Part shown: positions 22,478-30,512 of the stretch, piece after piece
Layout of the letters: every line of letters starts with the position of its first letter
Numbering within the stretch: position 1 is the first letter of the stretch
NCBI GenBank assembly: GCA_902500755.1
Contig: CABVRV010000027.1
Span: 1 to 40,006, forward strand
Length of the DNA: 40,006 nt
Direction: 5' to 3'
From: an uncultured Nitrospira sp.
Lineage (GTDB): Bacteria; Nitrospirota; Nitrospiria; Nitrospirales; Nitrospiraceae
Translations under genes and position numbers: made by a program
Notes under the pieces: model-generated
Databases searched by the model: none
What the model saw: only the letters and a program-made list of their open reading frames with translations
What the model was told of the DNA's origin: nothing

Positions 22478-25400
22478 CTACTCGGGAGCAGGAACTGCTT
22501 CAGTTGACACCGACCGATAATCGTACGGCTCTTCCTCAAACCTTCTAGGGAAACGCTCCTCCAGGATTACATACATCGTCGGGACGAGAAACAGCGTGAG
22601 CAGGGTGGAAACACTCAACCCACCGACGACCGCGCGTGCCAATGGCGCGTTGGTTTCAGCACCGGTTCCGAGTCCGATTGCCATGGGGAGGAGTCCGAAG
22701 ACCGTGGCCAGCGAGGTCATGAGAATCGGACGCAGCCTCGTTCGTGCGCCGGTGACGACGGCCTGGTGAAGTGCGTATCCTCTTCGACGGAGCACGTTGG
22801 TGTAGTCAACCAGCAAGACTCCATTCGAGACCACAATCCCAAACATCATGATGATGCCCATCATTGAGGAGGTGGACAGCGTCGTTTCTGTCAAGAACAG
22901 CATCAAAATGACCCCGGGAAAACCCATCGGCACGGCGAACATGATGATGAATGGATCGATGAGCGACTTAAACTGAGCGGCCATGACCATGTAGACCAAC
23001 ATGAGCGCGAGAACGATGGCAAACTGCAATCCTTCAAATGTTTCCCGCTGCTGCTGAATCTGCCCGGCCAGTTTGATGCTGAATCCTGCCGGCAGCTGGA
23101 GTTTGGCGAACGCCGACTCGAGATCTTCGGCAATCTCGCCAAGCGTTCGAGTGGTCGGATTTGCCGTAACGTGGATCACGCGCTGAAAGTGCTTCCGATC
23201 GACCTTCACCGGCCCCGCGTTCAACTTGAGTGAAGCCACGTTCTTGAGTAGGACCGGCTCACCGGTTTTGGTGGTGAGAAGAATATTCTCCAAATCGGTG
23301 AGGCTTTTTCGGTGTGCTTCCGCCAGCCACGCGCTGATGAAGTACTCGTTGCCGCTTTGTGGATCGGTGTAAATGATGGGATCGGTCTGACCGTTCCCAT
23401 TCAAGGAAAAGAGGACGGCATTGGCCACATCGGTTTCGCTGATCCCGAGCAAAGCTGCTTTCTCTCGATCCACTGTCACGTTGACTTCCGGATAGTTTTC
23501 CTCCCGACTTGGTTCGACATCGGCCAGGCCGGGAGTCTGCTCCATGATCTCTTTGACACGTGCGATGACCTTCCTTGCCGTTCCAAAATCATGTCCGTAA
23601 ATTTCCACATCAACGGCCTTTTGGGAGCCGAAGCTGGTGACACGCTTGACAAGACCTCCAGGGTCGAAATACATCGAGACGCCAGGAAACAGTTTCACGA
23701 TCTTGGGGCGCACATCGTTCATGATCTCAACCTGAGTTCTTGTCCGCTTCGACGGTTCGACGAGATACACTTGAATCGAAGAGGTGTGAGGGCCGGTATT
23801 GGGGTTGAATAGAGACGAACGACCTTGGGACAGGACACCGGTACTGGAGATGATGGTCTGCAGTTCAGTAGCGGGAATATTTGCCCGGATGACCCGTTCT
23901 ACTTCTGAGACTTGCTGTTCAGTCCTTTCAACCCGTTGGCCGACCGGTGCCCTTAAGACAATCCGAAACTGGCTCTCGTCGGAAACCGGCAGGAACTCGG
24001 TTCCGATCAGAGGAATTAAGGTGAGCGATCCAAGGAAAATCAAAGCGACTGCGATGATCAGAATCTTGCGATGTCCCAGGATCCACTTCAGCGAGTCTTC
24101 GTAACCTCGATCCAGCGATTCATAGCGGGTGCGGCTCCACTCCATCACTACCGCAAGCCAACTCGGCATGGCGCGACGTGCGTCTTGCTCAGGTTTGAGA
24201 AATCTATAGCACAGCGCCGGTGTCACTGTGCGAGAGACAAGGAATGACGTGAAGAGCGCGATCGCGATCGTGATGGTCAACGGAATCAACAACAGGCGCG
24301 CGATACCGACAACGAAAAACATGGGGAGAAACACGACGACGGTCGTCACGGTCGAGGCAAAGATCGGCATCGCGACTTCTCGGGCAGCATCGAGGATGCC
24401 GTTCCACCGGTCGGGGTTGGTGTTGACGTGGCGCTGAATGTTCTCCAGTTCCACGATGGAATCATCCACAAGCCTGCCGATTCCCAGCGCGAGCCCACCA
24501 AGCGTGAAGATATTGAGAGTCTGATTCGTGAAATAGAGCACGATAAACGTCACGAGCATTGACAGCGGGATGGCTACGGAAATGATCATGGTGCTGGTCA
24601 CGTTTCGTAGAAAGATAAAAATCACGGCCGCGGCCAACAATGAGCCGTGAATGGCCTGTTCGATCAGATTGCGGATGGATTGACGGATGTAAAGAGACTG
24701 GTCAAACGAAATACCGAGCTTCACTCCTTCAGGGATTCCGAATAGCTTCGGCAGGGCGGTGCGTAGGGCGTCGACGACTGCGACCGTATTGGCCAGCGGT
24801 TGTTTGTTGACGCGAAGAAATACCGATCTAGCTCCATCGGTATGAACGATGTTTGTTTGAATGTCCGAGGAATCCGTTACAGTTCCTACGTCACGCACGC
24901 GGACGGGGCTGCCTTGTTGATTCACCTTCACGATGACGTCTTGGATCGGCTCCACCGTTCGAAACTGGTTGTTCGTGAACACGTTGTAATCAAGGTTGCC
25001 GGCTTTGATATCGCCGGAAGGCAAAATCAAGTTGGCGGCTTTGACGGATCGGACGACGTCGAGAATCGAAAGTCCACGGGCACTGAGGAGCGCAGGGTCC
25101 AGATTGATATTGATCTGGCGAATCTTCCCTCCTTCCACCGTCGCGGCCGCCACGTCGGCAATCTGCTCGATCTGTGGAGCGATGGTGTTATACGCGAGGT
25201 CATAGAGTCCGCGCTCGTCCAGCTCGTCGCTCGACACCGATACAATCGAAACAGGAATATTGGAGACATCGAACTTGACGATAAACGGCTGCAGAATGCC
25301 CGGCGGGAGGCTGTTTAAGATCTGCGTGATGCGCTGCATCACCTCCATTTGACCGACATTGAGGTCGGCGCCCCAGTTGAACCAGATCTGGACCGCTCCA

Positions 25401-25663
25401 AGCCCTTGCTTGCTGAACGACTCGACATGTTCCACATTAGAAGCCGAACTGACGGCTTTTTCGATCGGGTACACGACACTCTGCTCGATGTCGAGAGGAG
25501 GCGCACCTTTGTAAATGACGCCCACGAAAGCGACGGGGACCTGGATTTGTGGGAAGAGGTCAACCGGCAGTCTCTGAAGCGAAGTCACACCCAATACCAC
25601 CATCGCCACAGAGAGCATCAAAATACCGATTCGATTGCGTAACGCGAGTAGAGTCAGCCACAT
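22478..25663 (-). CDS. RND efflux transporter inner-membrane permease (AcrB/HAE-1 type)
   Basis: 1061-aa proton-driven pump subunit in the inner membrane, working with the adaptor encoded next to it and an outer-membrane channel not found here. The ATG at 25663 (MWLTLLALRNRIGILML) is preferred over a TTG at 25678; neither has a strong ribosome site. Twelve transmembrane helices in two repeats with two large periplasmic loops. TM4 has the proton-relay pair in ALGIGRLVDDSIVELENI (adjacent Asp-Asp). The second half has MGIIMMFGIVVSNGVLLVDY and RPILMTSLATVFGLLPMAIG. The sequence is of the multidrug-like branch, not the heavy-metal branch. Substrate unknown. The last gene of a TetR-MFP-RND operon. 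Confidence 0.93.
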   Translation of the reverse strand: MWLTLLALRNRIGILMLSVAMVVLGVTSLQRLPVDLFPQIQVPVAFVGVIYKGAPPLDIEQSVVYPIEKAVSSASNVEHVESFSKQGLGAVQIWFNWGADLNVGQMEVMQRITQILNSLPPGILQPFIVKFDVSNIPVSIVSVSSDELDERGLYDLAYNTIAPQIEQIADVAAATVEGGKIRQININLDPALLSARGLSILDVVRSVKAANLILPSGDIKAGNLDYNVFTNNQFRTVEPIQDVIVKVNQQGSPVRVRDVGTVTDSSDIQTNIVHTDGARSVFLRVNKQPLANTVAVVDALRTALPKLFGIPEGVKLGISFDQSLYIRQSIRNLIEQAIHGSLLAAAVIFIFLRNVTSTMIISVAIPLSMLVTFIVLYFTNQTLNIFTLGGLALGIGRLVDDSIVELENIQRHVNTNPDRWNGILDAAREVAMPIFASTVTTVVVFLPMFFVVGIARLLLIPLTITIAIALFTSFLVSRTVTPALCYRFLKPEQDARRAMPSWLAVVMEWSRTRYESLDRGYEDSLKWILGHRKILIIAVALIFLGSLTLIPLIGTEFLPVSDESQFRIVLRAPVGQRVERTEQQVSEVERVIRANIPATELQTIISSTGVLSQGRSSLFNPNTGPHTSSIQVYLVEPSKRTRTQVEIMNDVRPKIVKLFPGVSMYFDPGGLVKRVTSFGSQKAVDVEIYGHDFGTARKVIARVKEIMEQTPGLADVEPSREENYPEVNVTVDREKAALLGISETDVANAVLFSLNGNGQTDPIIYTDPQSGNEYFISAWLAEAHRKSLTDLENILLTTKTGEPVLLKNVASLKLNAGPVKVDRKHFQRVIHVTANPTTRTLGEIAEDLESAFAKLQLPAGFSIKLAGQIQQQRETFEGLQFAIVLALMLVYMVMAAQFKSLIDPFIIMFAVPMGFPGVILMLFLTETTLSTSSMMGIIMMFGIVVSNGVLLVDYTNVLRRRGYALHQAVVTGARTRLRPILMTSLATVFGLLPMAIGLGTGAETNAPLARAVVGGLSVSTLLTLFLVPTMYVILEERFPRRFEEEPYDYRSVSTEAVPAPE

Positions 25664-25729
25664 ATCAGGAAGAAGCAAGCTGCAATGCGAGACGTGAACC
25701 GGTGGATGAAGGGAGGCACTGGTTTCCGT

Positions 25730-26917
25730 TCACGTCTTACTTTTTACCGGATCCAATAGTTGCGTCTGCACCGGGGTGCCCTCGTGTACCAAGTCTTTAC
25801 CGGAGAGAATGATCTCTTCATTCCCTGTCAGCCCATTGGTGATTTCTATATAGCTCCCTTGTTGGGCGCCGATCTCAATGTCCACTCTCCGGGCTTTCCC
25901 TTCTTCAACGATGTACACATATTGTGACTCTTCAAGCCGGCTGACCGCATCGATGGGAATCTGTAAGGCCTGAAGATGCGTTCCTACCAATACTTCGACT
26001 CGGGCGAACATTCCACCCTTTAATCGACGATCTCTGTTCGGTAAGTCAATTTCAACAGTCATGGTACGGGTTGCGCGATTCAGGGCCTGGACGATACGTG
26101 TTACCGTCCCCTCGAATATCTGGTCGGGGTATGCTTCAGCGCGAAGCTCTGCCTTTTGTCCGATCTTCACGCGTGGAATATCTCGCTCGACCACTTCGAT
26201 CAGAACACGGACCGTATCGATGTCGTGCAAGCTCATGATGCCTCGCGACATGGTCGACGTGCTGGCGGTGGCGCTGCTGACATAGGCTCCGGTATCTAGA
26301 TTACGCTCCGCGATATAGCCGGAAAACGGAGCTCTGATATAGGAATAAGCCAGGTTGGTGTTTGCTTGGGCCAGGGCGACATCCATTTGGTTCACCTGAG
26401 CTTGTAAAGATTCTTGTGCCGCTCTGGCGGCATCAAGGTTGACCTCCGCCGTATCGAGGTCCTGCTGCGAAACGAATCGGTCTTTGATGAGAGTTTGCAT
26501 GCGGTCGAATGTGAGCTTGGCATTGCGAACCACCGCATCCTGCTGCGAGACTCTTGCTTTCGCGGCAGACAGGTTGGCCTTCGCTTGATCAACGGCATGC
26601 TGATAGTCCGTATGATCTATTTCAACGAGTAATTGATTCGCTCGGACAAAATCACCTTTATCTACATGCAATTTTGCAATGTACCCGTCGACGCGTGAGA
26701 AGACATTGACAACTTGATTGGGTGAGATGTCGGCCGTGTAGGCCAAGCGAATGTTGAGATCTTGTTTAAGCGGGGACACAATGCCGACGGTGACAAGGCG
26801 AGTCTTGTTTGTCTCGGTTTTAGCGCCCGTGCTCAGGCGAAAGACGAGAAGGGCGGCAATCACAAACACAACGGCAATCCCAAGGGCTAACAATGGATGT
26901 CGGGATAATTGGCTCAT
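25730..26917 (-). CDS. RND efflux periplasmic adaptor (HlyD/MFP family)
   Basis: 395-aa membrane-fusion protein linking the RND pump to an outer-membrane channel. One N-terminal membrane anchor (~8-27). Lipoyl half-motif VFSRVDGYIAKLHVDKGDFV, alpha-hairpin coiled coil at about 105-185 (QAKANLSAAKARVSQQ, AEVNLDAARAAQESLQAQ), second lipoyl half YIRAPFSGYIAERNLDTGAY, then beta-barrel (VLIEVVERDIPRVKIGQKAE) and membrane-proximal domain. Starts 15 bp after the TetR stop; the RND gene follows after 66 bp. Probably repressed by the TetR protein. Confidence 0.92.
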   Translation of the reverse strand: MSQLSRHPLLALGIAVVFVIAALLVFRLSTGAKTETNKTRLVTVGIVSPLKQDLNIRLAYTADISPNQVVNVFSRVDGYIAKLHVDKGDFVRANQLLVEIDHTDYQHAVDQAKANLSAAKARVSQQDAVVRNAKLTFDRMQTLIKDRFVSQQDLDTAEVNLDAARAAQESLQAQVNQMDVALAQANTNLAYSYIRAPFSGYIAERNLDTGAYVSSATASTSTMSRGIMSLHDIDTVRVLIEVVERDIPRVKIGQKAELRAEAYPDQIFEGTVTRIVQALNRATRTMTVEIDLPNRDRRLKGGMFARVEVLVGTHLQALQIPIDAVSRLEESQYVYIVEEGKARRVDIEIGAQQGSYIEITNGLTGNEEIILSGKDLVHEGTPVQTQLLDPVKSKT

Positions 26918-26932
26918 ATGCGTGTTTGCCGC

Positions 26933-27577
26933 CTACGCATCAGATGACTGTCGTACGAGCCCGCCAAGGAACAGTGAGACATATTCTGCGACCGTATCCT
27001 CGTGAGTGAGGTGCATGGGTAAGCCATAGACATCGTGGAGCAGTCGATGGTGAACGATGATCCCGAAAAATGCTCTAGCTGCAAGCAAGGGATCGACCGT
27101 TCGGAAAGCGCCAACTTCGATGCGTCGGTGAATGTAGTTTGCAAGAAGGTCATGGAATACTTGATACTGCCGCTGAAAGAACATGTCGGACATCTCATGC
27201 CCTTCCAGGGCACTGAAAAGGAGCAGGCGGAACAAGGTCGGATCGGCTCCTCTTCTGATTCGATAGCTCGCAAGCAAGGTGAAGAGCCGCTCATCATCCT
27301 GCTTCTTCGCGGCATCCTCGACCGCCTCTCGAAGCCCCGAGTATTGGGCCTTCTCCTCGAGAATTGCGGTGTATAGCGCTTGCTTAGTTGGAAAGTATTT
27401 GAAGAGAAGCGCCTCACTGACTCCGGCTGCCTTCGCGATTCGTTTTGTAGTCGTTCCAGTAAAGCCGTTGGTCGCAAACAGCGACGCGGCAGTGTTGATT
27501 AGGCTTGCTTGACGTTGATTAGCCGATGTTCGCGACTTCCGTTGAGGATGAGGGGATGGTTTCTGAATGCTATTCAT
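26933..27577 (-). CDS. TetR/AcrR-family transcriptional repressor
   Basis: 214-aa regulator. The basic, polar N-terminus is followed by the TetR HTH at about 24-68 (ASLFATNGFTGTTTKRIAKA, AGVSEALLFKYFPTKQALY) and an all-helical ligand-binding domain (FRLLLFSALEGHEMSDMF, ARAFFGIIVHHRLLHDVYGL). It is the first gene of the efflux operon and is therefore its likely local repressor. Its ATG lies inside the left arm of a perfect 42-bp interrupted palindrome, so it probably represses itself by blocking transcription at the start of its own gene; the mRNA could also fold over the start codon. Confidence 0.92.
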   Translation of the reverse strand: MNSIQKPSPHPQRKSRTSANQRQASLINTAASLFATNGFTGTTTKRIAKAAGVSEALLFKYFPTKQALYTAILEEKAQYSGLREAVEDAAKKQDDERLFTLLASYRIRRGADPTLFRLLLFSALEGHEMSDMFFQRQYQVFHDLLANYIHRRIEVGAFRTVDPLLAARAFFGIIVHHRLLHDVYGLPMHLTHEDTVAEYVSLFLGGLVRQSSDA

Positions 27578-27607
27578 GGTGAGTAATCACTCACCATGAA
27601 TAGCATT
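27566..27607. promoter_or_regulatory. perfect palindrome over the tetR start codon (operator)
   Basis: Arms of 19 bp, 27566-27584 and 27589-27607, are exact reverse complements around the 4-bp spacer AATC. The tetR ATG (27575-27577, minus strand) lies in the left arm, and the right arm carries a mirror-image copy of its first codons on the plus strand. The inner core GGTGAGT/ACTCACC looks like a TetR-family operator. The transcript would form a 19-bp hairpin including the start codon. Confidence 0.85.
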
Positions 27608-27662
27608 AGGCTATATTGAAAGGCAAGGCAGGATCAGTATGTAGTTCTTGGCACTAACCAGA

Positions 27663-28046
27663 CTAAGCTTGTCCAACTGACTGGGTGTGAAGAAATACCC
27701 GCATCCGGTCTCCTTCCTGCAGGCTCAGCTCTTTCAGAGCCACACCGAACAGTGACCCAGTACTCCATGCTACGGTCGCTTCCAGGATGAATAGAGGATC
27801 TTCCTCGTCCGGGAGGTATAAAAACAGGGTGAGGTCCGTGCCAACCTGCACAGGATAATTTCCGCGAATACCGACTCCGCCCTCGGACAAGTCGACGACG
27901 GTACCGTCACCGATTAGAACGTCTTCTCCATTGAAACCTGAGTACATGAGGCCAAAGGAAACGTTGGTTCTCCCCTTTTCCCTGCGTTCGATTGAACCGC
28001 GGGAGTGCCGACCCTGCGAATGTCCTACTTGTTTCATCTGTCTCAT
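27663..28046 (-). CDS. single-domain PilZ protein
   Basis: 127-aa PilZ-domain protein, a likely c-di-GMP receptor. Start at 28046 with a good GGAGG site 7 nt upstream. The c-di-GMP signature is intact: RxxxR in RREKGRTNVSF and DxSxxG in VVDLSEGGVGIRG. Beta-barrel strands follow (GTDLTLFLYLPDEE, FILEATVAWSTGSLFGVALK). It ends in a short helix (EGDRMRVFLHTQ). Not fused to any output domain, so it must act through a partner. One of four PilZ genes in the window. A structured upstream region lies at 28101-28188. Confidence 0.85.
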   Translation of the reverse strand: MRQMKQVGHSQGRHSRGSIERREKGRTNVSFGLMYSGFNGEDVLIGDGTVVDLSEGGVGIRGNYPVQVGTDLTLFLYLPDEEDPLFILEATVAWSTGSLFGVALKELSLQEGDRMRVFLHTQSVGQA

Positions 28047-28100
28047 CGTATTCCTCCACGTAATATTTCCAGTCCCAGAGGTCTCGTATGAAAGAAGATT

Positions 28101-28188
28101 AGCGCTGGGTGTCGGTTTTGCCTCCCCACAAAGGGAGGGGTACTAACTCGGTCAGAAGGGGGATAACCACCTGGTGGCGACACCCGCT
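28101..28188. ncRNA. candidate structured element upstream of a PilZ gene
   Basis: GGGTGTCG (28107-28114) pairs with CGACACCC (28178-28185), enclosing CCTCCC/GGGAGG (28121-28126/28133-28138) and CCAC/GTGG (28167-28170/28174-28177): a small multibranch fold possible on either strand. It lies 55-140 nt upstream of the PilZ start on the minus strand. It does not match the GEMM c-di-GMP riboswitch as I know it. A mobile-element end is another possibility. Confidence 0.3.
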
Positions 28189-28288
28189 GGTAAGAGAATC
28201 TATTCGGAACGGAGTGATGAAAGAATTATCGCGTGCACTTGGAAGCGGTACACTTTCCGCGTTGTCTATGAACAGCTTGGTGGGGGAA

Positions 28289-28711
28289 CTACATAAGTCG
28301 GAATCGGGTTCGTTGATCGCTCACGGTGGTGTGAGAAATGCTCTTCCAGATGAATGATTGGAGCCGTTTTCGGTGGTCCCGGTTCAGGTCCATGAATCGG
28401 ACGGAAAACTGACAGCCAGATACCCATACGACATGCGCCGATTTTAAGGTAAGTTGTGGTAATCCGTCTGGAAGCGCAATGGTCAGGGTTAATAGTGTGC
28501 CACGTGTGACCGGGCGGTCGCTGATAACCTTGCATCCGGAAACCGATACGTTTTTTGTGAGCCCTTCTCCTTGGTGAGGCTGTGTTGGCACTTCACCGAC
28601 ATAGCGAACTCGACATGTGACAGCTACACGTTCAGCATAGCGGTTATCTAACGGCACGTAAGGCTTCCGGTTCATCATCGTAAGTTTTACAATCATAACC
28701 TTATGGGCCAT
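28289..28711 (-). CDS. single-domain PilZ protein
   Basis: 140-aa PilZ-domain protein. Start at 28711 with AGGAAAG just upstream; a later Met (MMNRKPYVPL) is possible. The signature residues are present: RxxxR in RYAERVAVTCRVRY and NxSxxG in KNVSVSGCKVIS. Then barrel strands (GTLLTLTIALPDGLPQLTLK, AHVVWVSGCQFSVRFMDL) and a helix (HRKRLQSFIWKS). The last ~18 residues form a polar tail. Its origin and the other PilZ here (27663-28046) share little beyond the fold, so they are not a recent duplication. Confidence 0.82.
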   Translation of the reverse strand: MAHKVMIVKLTMMNRKPYVPLDNRYAERVAVTCRVRYVGEVPTQPHQGEGLTKNVSVSGCKVISDRPVTRGTLLTLTIALPDGLPQLTLKSAHVVWVSGCQFSVRFMDLNRDHRKRLQSFIWKSISHTTVSDQRTRFRLM

Positions 28712-28792
28712 TCTTTCCTAATCAATTCAGTAATGCGGCTTAGGGATGCTTGTGGACGTATGAGATGGTCCTGACGACTCGGTGATCGAAGA

Positions 28793-29320
28793 TTAAAAGG
28801 CCGTCGTGGAGGTCTCATCGGTCAGTTTTTCAGGAAGTGTCCGACTCTCGAAAAAGATGATGCCACGATCAAGCCTGTTTTCGAACCGCAACGTCACTTC
28901 CGTGTGAAAGCCATGCCAAGCATACACTTTCACTGAGCCGACAGCGATCTGCCCTGGCGTGCGATCGAGGGGACCGTACTTGGCTTGAAGGTAGCTCACA
29001 ATGTCCTCATGACTTTCTTTGCCGTGATAACGAACGGTTACTCGGCCAAGCTTATTCTCAAATGTAGTAAGCCGTAGGGAGTCGACTACCGTCGTGCCAA
29101 GCATCGGGGGGTGTGTTTTCGGCTCATATGTTTGAATGCGACCTGAATCCTCGATTTTTATGAATTGTTCCGCTTCCGACAGGATAGTTCCCCAGGAAAG
29201 GTCTTCGAATCCATTTGGATCGTTCGCAATGGGGACACCCAAGCTAGGAGTTCCCGACATGAGCAGGCAGAACAGCAATGCGACAAACCGTGTGAGCCGC
29301 TCAGAGTGATACCTGCGCAT
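28793..29320 (-). CDS. exported hypothetical protein, paralogue of the next upstream gene
   Basis: 175-aa protein with a signal peptide (~1-28). The mature N-terminus VPIANDPNGFEDLSWGTILS and the C-terminal part (YGPLDRTPGQIAVGS, TEVTLRFENRLDRGIIFFES) are closely matched by the protein encoded directly upstream, showing a tandem duplication. The central region (TTFENKLGRVTVRYHGKESH) is a predicted beta-rich stretch. No catalytic residues or metal ligands. It starts 5 bp after the upstream stop, so they form an operon. Family not recognised; perhaps a small periplasmic sensor or binding protein. Confidence 0.7.
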   Translation of the reverse strand: MRRYHSERLTRFVALLFCLLMSGTPSLGVPIANDPNGFEDLSWGTILSEAEQFIKIEDSGRIQTYEPKTHPPMLGTTVVDSLRLTTFENKLGRVTVRYHGKESHEDIVSYLQAKYGPLDRTPGQIAVGSVKVYAWHGFHTEVTLRFENRLDRGIIFFESRTLPEKLTDETSTTAF

Positions 29321-29325
29321 ATAGC

Positions 29326-29856
29326 TTACTCTGCGGAATCAGTGATGTCATCGTTGAATCGAGGTGCAAGCGTACGACTATCGATGAAGATATAGCCCCG
29401 CTCTGTACTAGCCTGATAGGTCAGATTGATTTCGGTGTCGGTCCCGCGCCAGTTGTACTGTTGGGTGAGCCCCCGTGCCATTTGCCCAGGAATTCGATCT
29501 AGTTGTCCGAATCGGCCTTCTAAATGGTTCAACACCTGTTTGTGGACCTGTTCACTTTCATAGCGGATGATCACTCGTGCAAATTGATCATCCAATGAGA
29601 CATAGAGGATGCTGCTCATCTCAGCTCCGGCAAACGAGAGGAGCCCTTCCTTGTAGAGGTATTCGACGATATGCGAGCCCGCACGGATGGCTTCCAGGTC
29701 CTGGCGAGAGGATAAAACGGTCCCCCAGGGAATATCGTGAAATCCTTTCGGATCGTTTGCCATGGGAACTGCCCATGCTGCGTCCACGCCGATTATGGTT
29801 GTGAACAGCGCAGCCAAAGGCCAAATATGCATCGTATGGAGGGATAGGCGGTTCAT
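29326..29856 (-). CDS. exported hypothetical protein, paralogue of the next downstream gene
   Basis: 176-aa exported protein. The Met at 29856 begins a normal signal peptide (MNRLSLHTMHIWPLAALF, cleavage near AWA-VPM); the longer frame from 29922 adds a polar Ser/Asp-rich stretch with no ribosome site, so it is less likely. Mature features mirror the downstream paralogue: VPMANDPKGFHDIPWGTVLS, FGQLDRIPGQMARG, TERGYIFIDSRTLAPRF. It is divergent from the decarboxylase operon, sharing an upstream region that contains a strong rightward promoter. Confidence 0.65.
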   Translation of the reverse strand: MNRLSLHTMHIWPLAALFTTIIGVDAAWAVPMANDPKGFHDIPWGTVLSSRQDLEAIRAGSHIVEYLYKEGLLSFAGAEMSSILYVSLDDQFARVIIRYESEQVHKQVLNHLEGRFGQLDRIPGQMARGLTQQYNWRGTDTEINLTYQASTERGYIFIDSRTLAPRFNDDITDSAE

Positions 29857-29935
29857 ATCCGCTGATGAATCGGAGAGGGTCTTGGATGTACTCACGCTAG
29901 CACGAGAATCATGTGAAGACAATCACCGATCATCC

Positions 29936-29965
29936 TTGAGAACGCGCCAAGCCCTATCTTATAAT
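29936..29965 (+). promoter_or_regulatory. sigma-70 promoter of the phosphonate-type operon
   Basis: TTGAGA (29936-29941), 18 bp, TATAAT (29960-29965, perfect -10). Transcription would start near 29972. An ATG at 29964 lies inside the -10 box and so cannot be the start codon of the first gene. Confidence 0.7.
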
Positions 29966-30014
29966 GCGCCGTTTTTGGCAGGCGATTGCTGACCATGCCG
30001 AGGAGAACAGTCCA

Positions 30015-30512
30015 GTGATTGAGAGTGATGTGTTTGTGCAGGCCATGCAGGATATGGGGGTCAACTTTTTCACCGGAGTGCCTGATTCAATCCTGGGTGG
30101 GATCATCGCGGAGTTGTTGAATCGACGACTGTATACTCCCGCTGTTCGAGAGGATGAAGCTGTCGGTATGGCCGCCGGCGCCTACATGGCTGGAAAAACT
30201 CCGGCCGTCCTCATGCAGAATTCGGGACTCGGCACTTCGCTCAACACCCTCATTTCACTCAATATGATCTATAGACAACCCTGCGTGCTGATCGTTTCAT
30301 GGAGAGGTCAAGGGGGGAAGGATGCCCCGGAACATCTGGTGATGGGCGACGTCATGCCGCAATTGCTCGATACCGTTAGAATTCCACACCGGACGCTGAC
30401 CGAAAAAACAGCCGTCGAGGACTTTCGGTGGGTCGCCGATACGTATATGAAGCAACAGATCCCTGTTGCGCTCTTTATTACAAAGGGCGTGGTGAAGGGG
30501 TTGCACCCATGA
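30015..30512 (+). CDS. phosphonopyruvate/sulfopyruvate decarboxylase, alpha (N-terminal) subunit
   Basis: 165-aa N-terminal half of a split thiamine-diphosphate decarboxylase. The GTG at 30015 is chosen because AGGAG (30001-30005) is 9 nt upstream and the earlier ATG sits in the promoter. Motifs: NFFTGVPDSILGGIIAELLN at the start, REDEAVGMAAGAYMAG carrying the TPP-activating Glu, then VLMQNSGLGTSLNTLISLNM and IVSWRGQGGKDAPEHLVMGD, all as in phosphonopyruvate decarboxylase (Ppd) and ComD. Ppd converts phosphonopyruvate to phosphonoacetaldehyde; ComDE makes sulfoacetaldehyde. The neighbouring PhnW- and PntC-like genes favour the phosphonate reaction. The stop overlaps the beta-subunit ATG (ATGA). 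Confidence 0.85.
   Translation: MIESDVFVQAMQDMGVNFFTGVPDSILGGIIAELLNRRLYTPAVREDEAVGMAAGAYMAGKTPAVLMQNSGLGTSLNTLISLNMIYRQPCVLIVSWRGQGGKDAPEHLVMGDVMPQLLDTVRIPHRTLTEKTAVEDFRWVADTYMKQQIPVALFITKGVVKGLHP

Noticed and set aside
28141-28170. Integron attC-like core sites (TACTAAC, GGATAAC)
   Set aside because: They do not satisfy the RYYYAAC/GTTRRRY core patterns and no integrase is present.
28101-28188. c-di-GMP riboswitch (GEMM) upstream of a PilZ gene
   Set aside because: The conserved GEMM core sequences are not seen; kept only as an unassigned structured element.
28217-28357. 47-aa plus-strand ORF (MKELSRALGSGTLSALSM...)
   Set aside because: A GGAG site is present but it is very close to the ATG, and the frame overlaps the end of a PilZ gene on the other strand; composition is not convincing.
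29964-30014. Longer N-terminus for the decarboxylase alpha subunit from ATG at 29964
   Set aside because: The ATG lies inside the perfect -10 box TATAAT; the GTG at 30015 has an AGGAG site 9 nt upstream and fits the family start.
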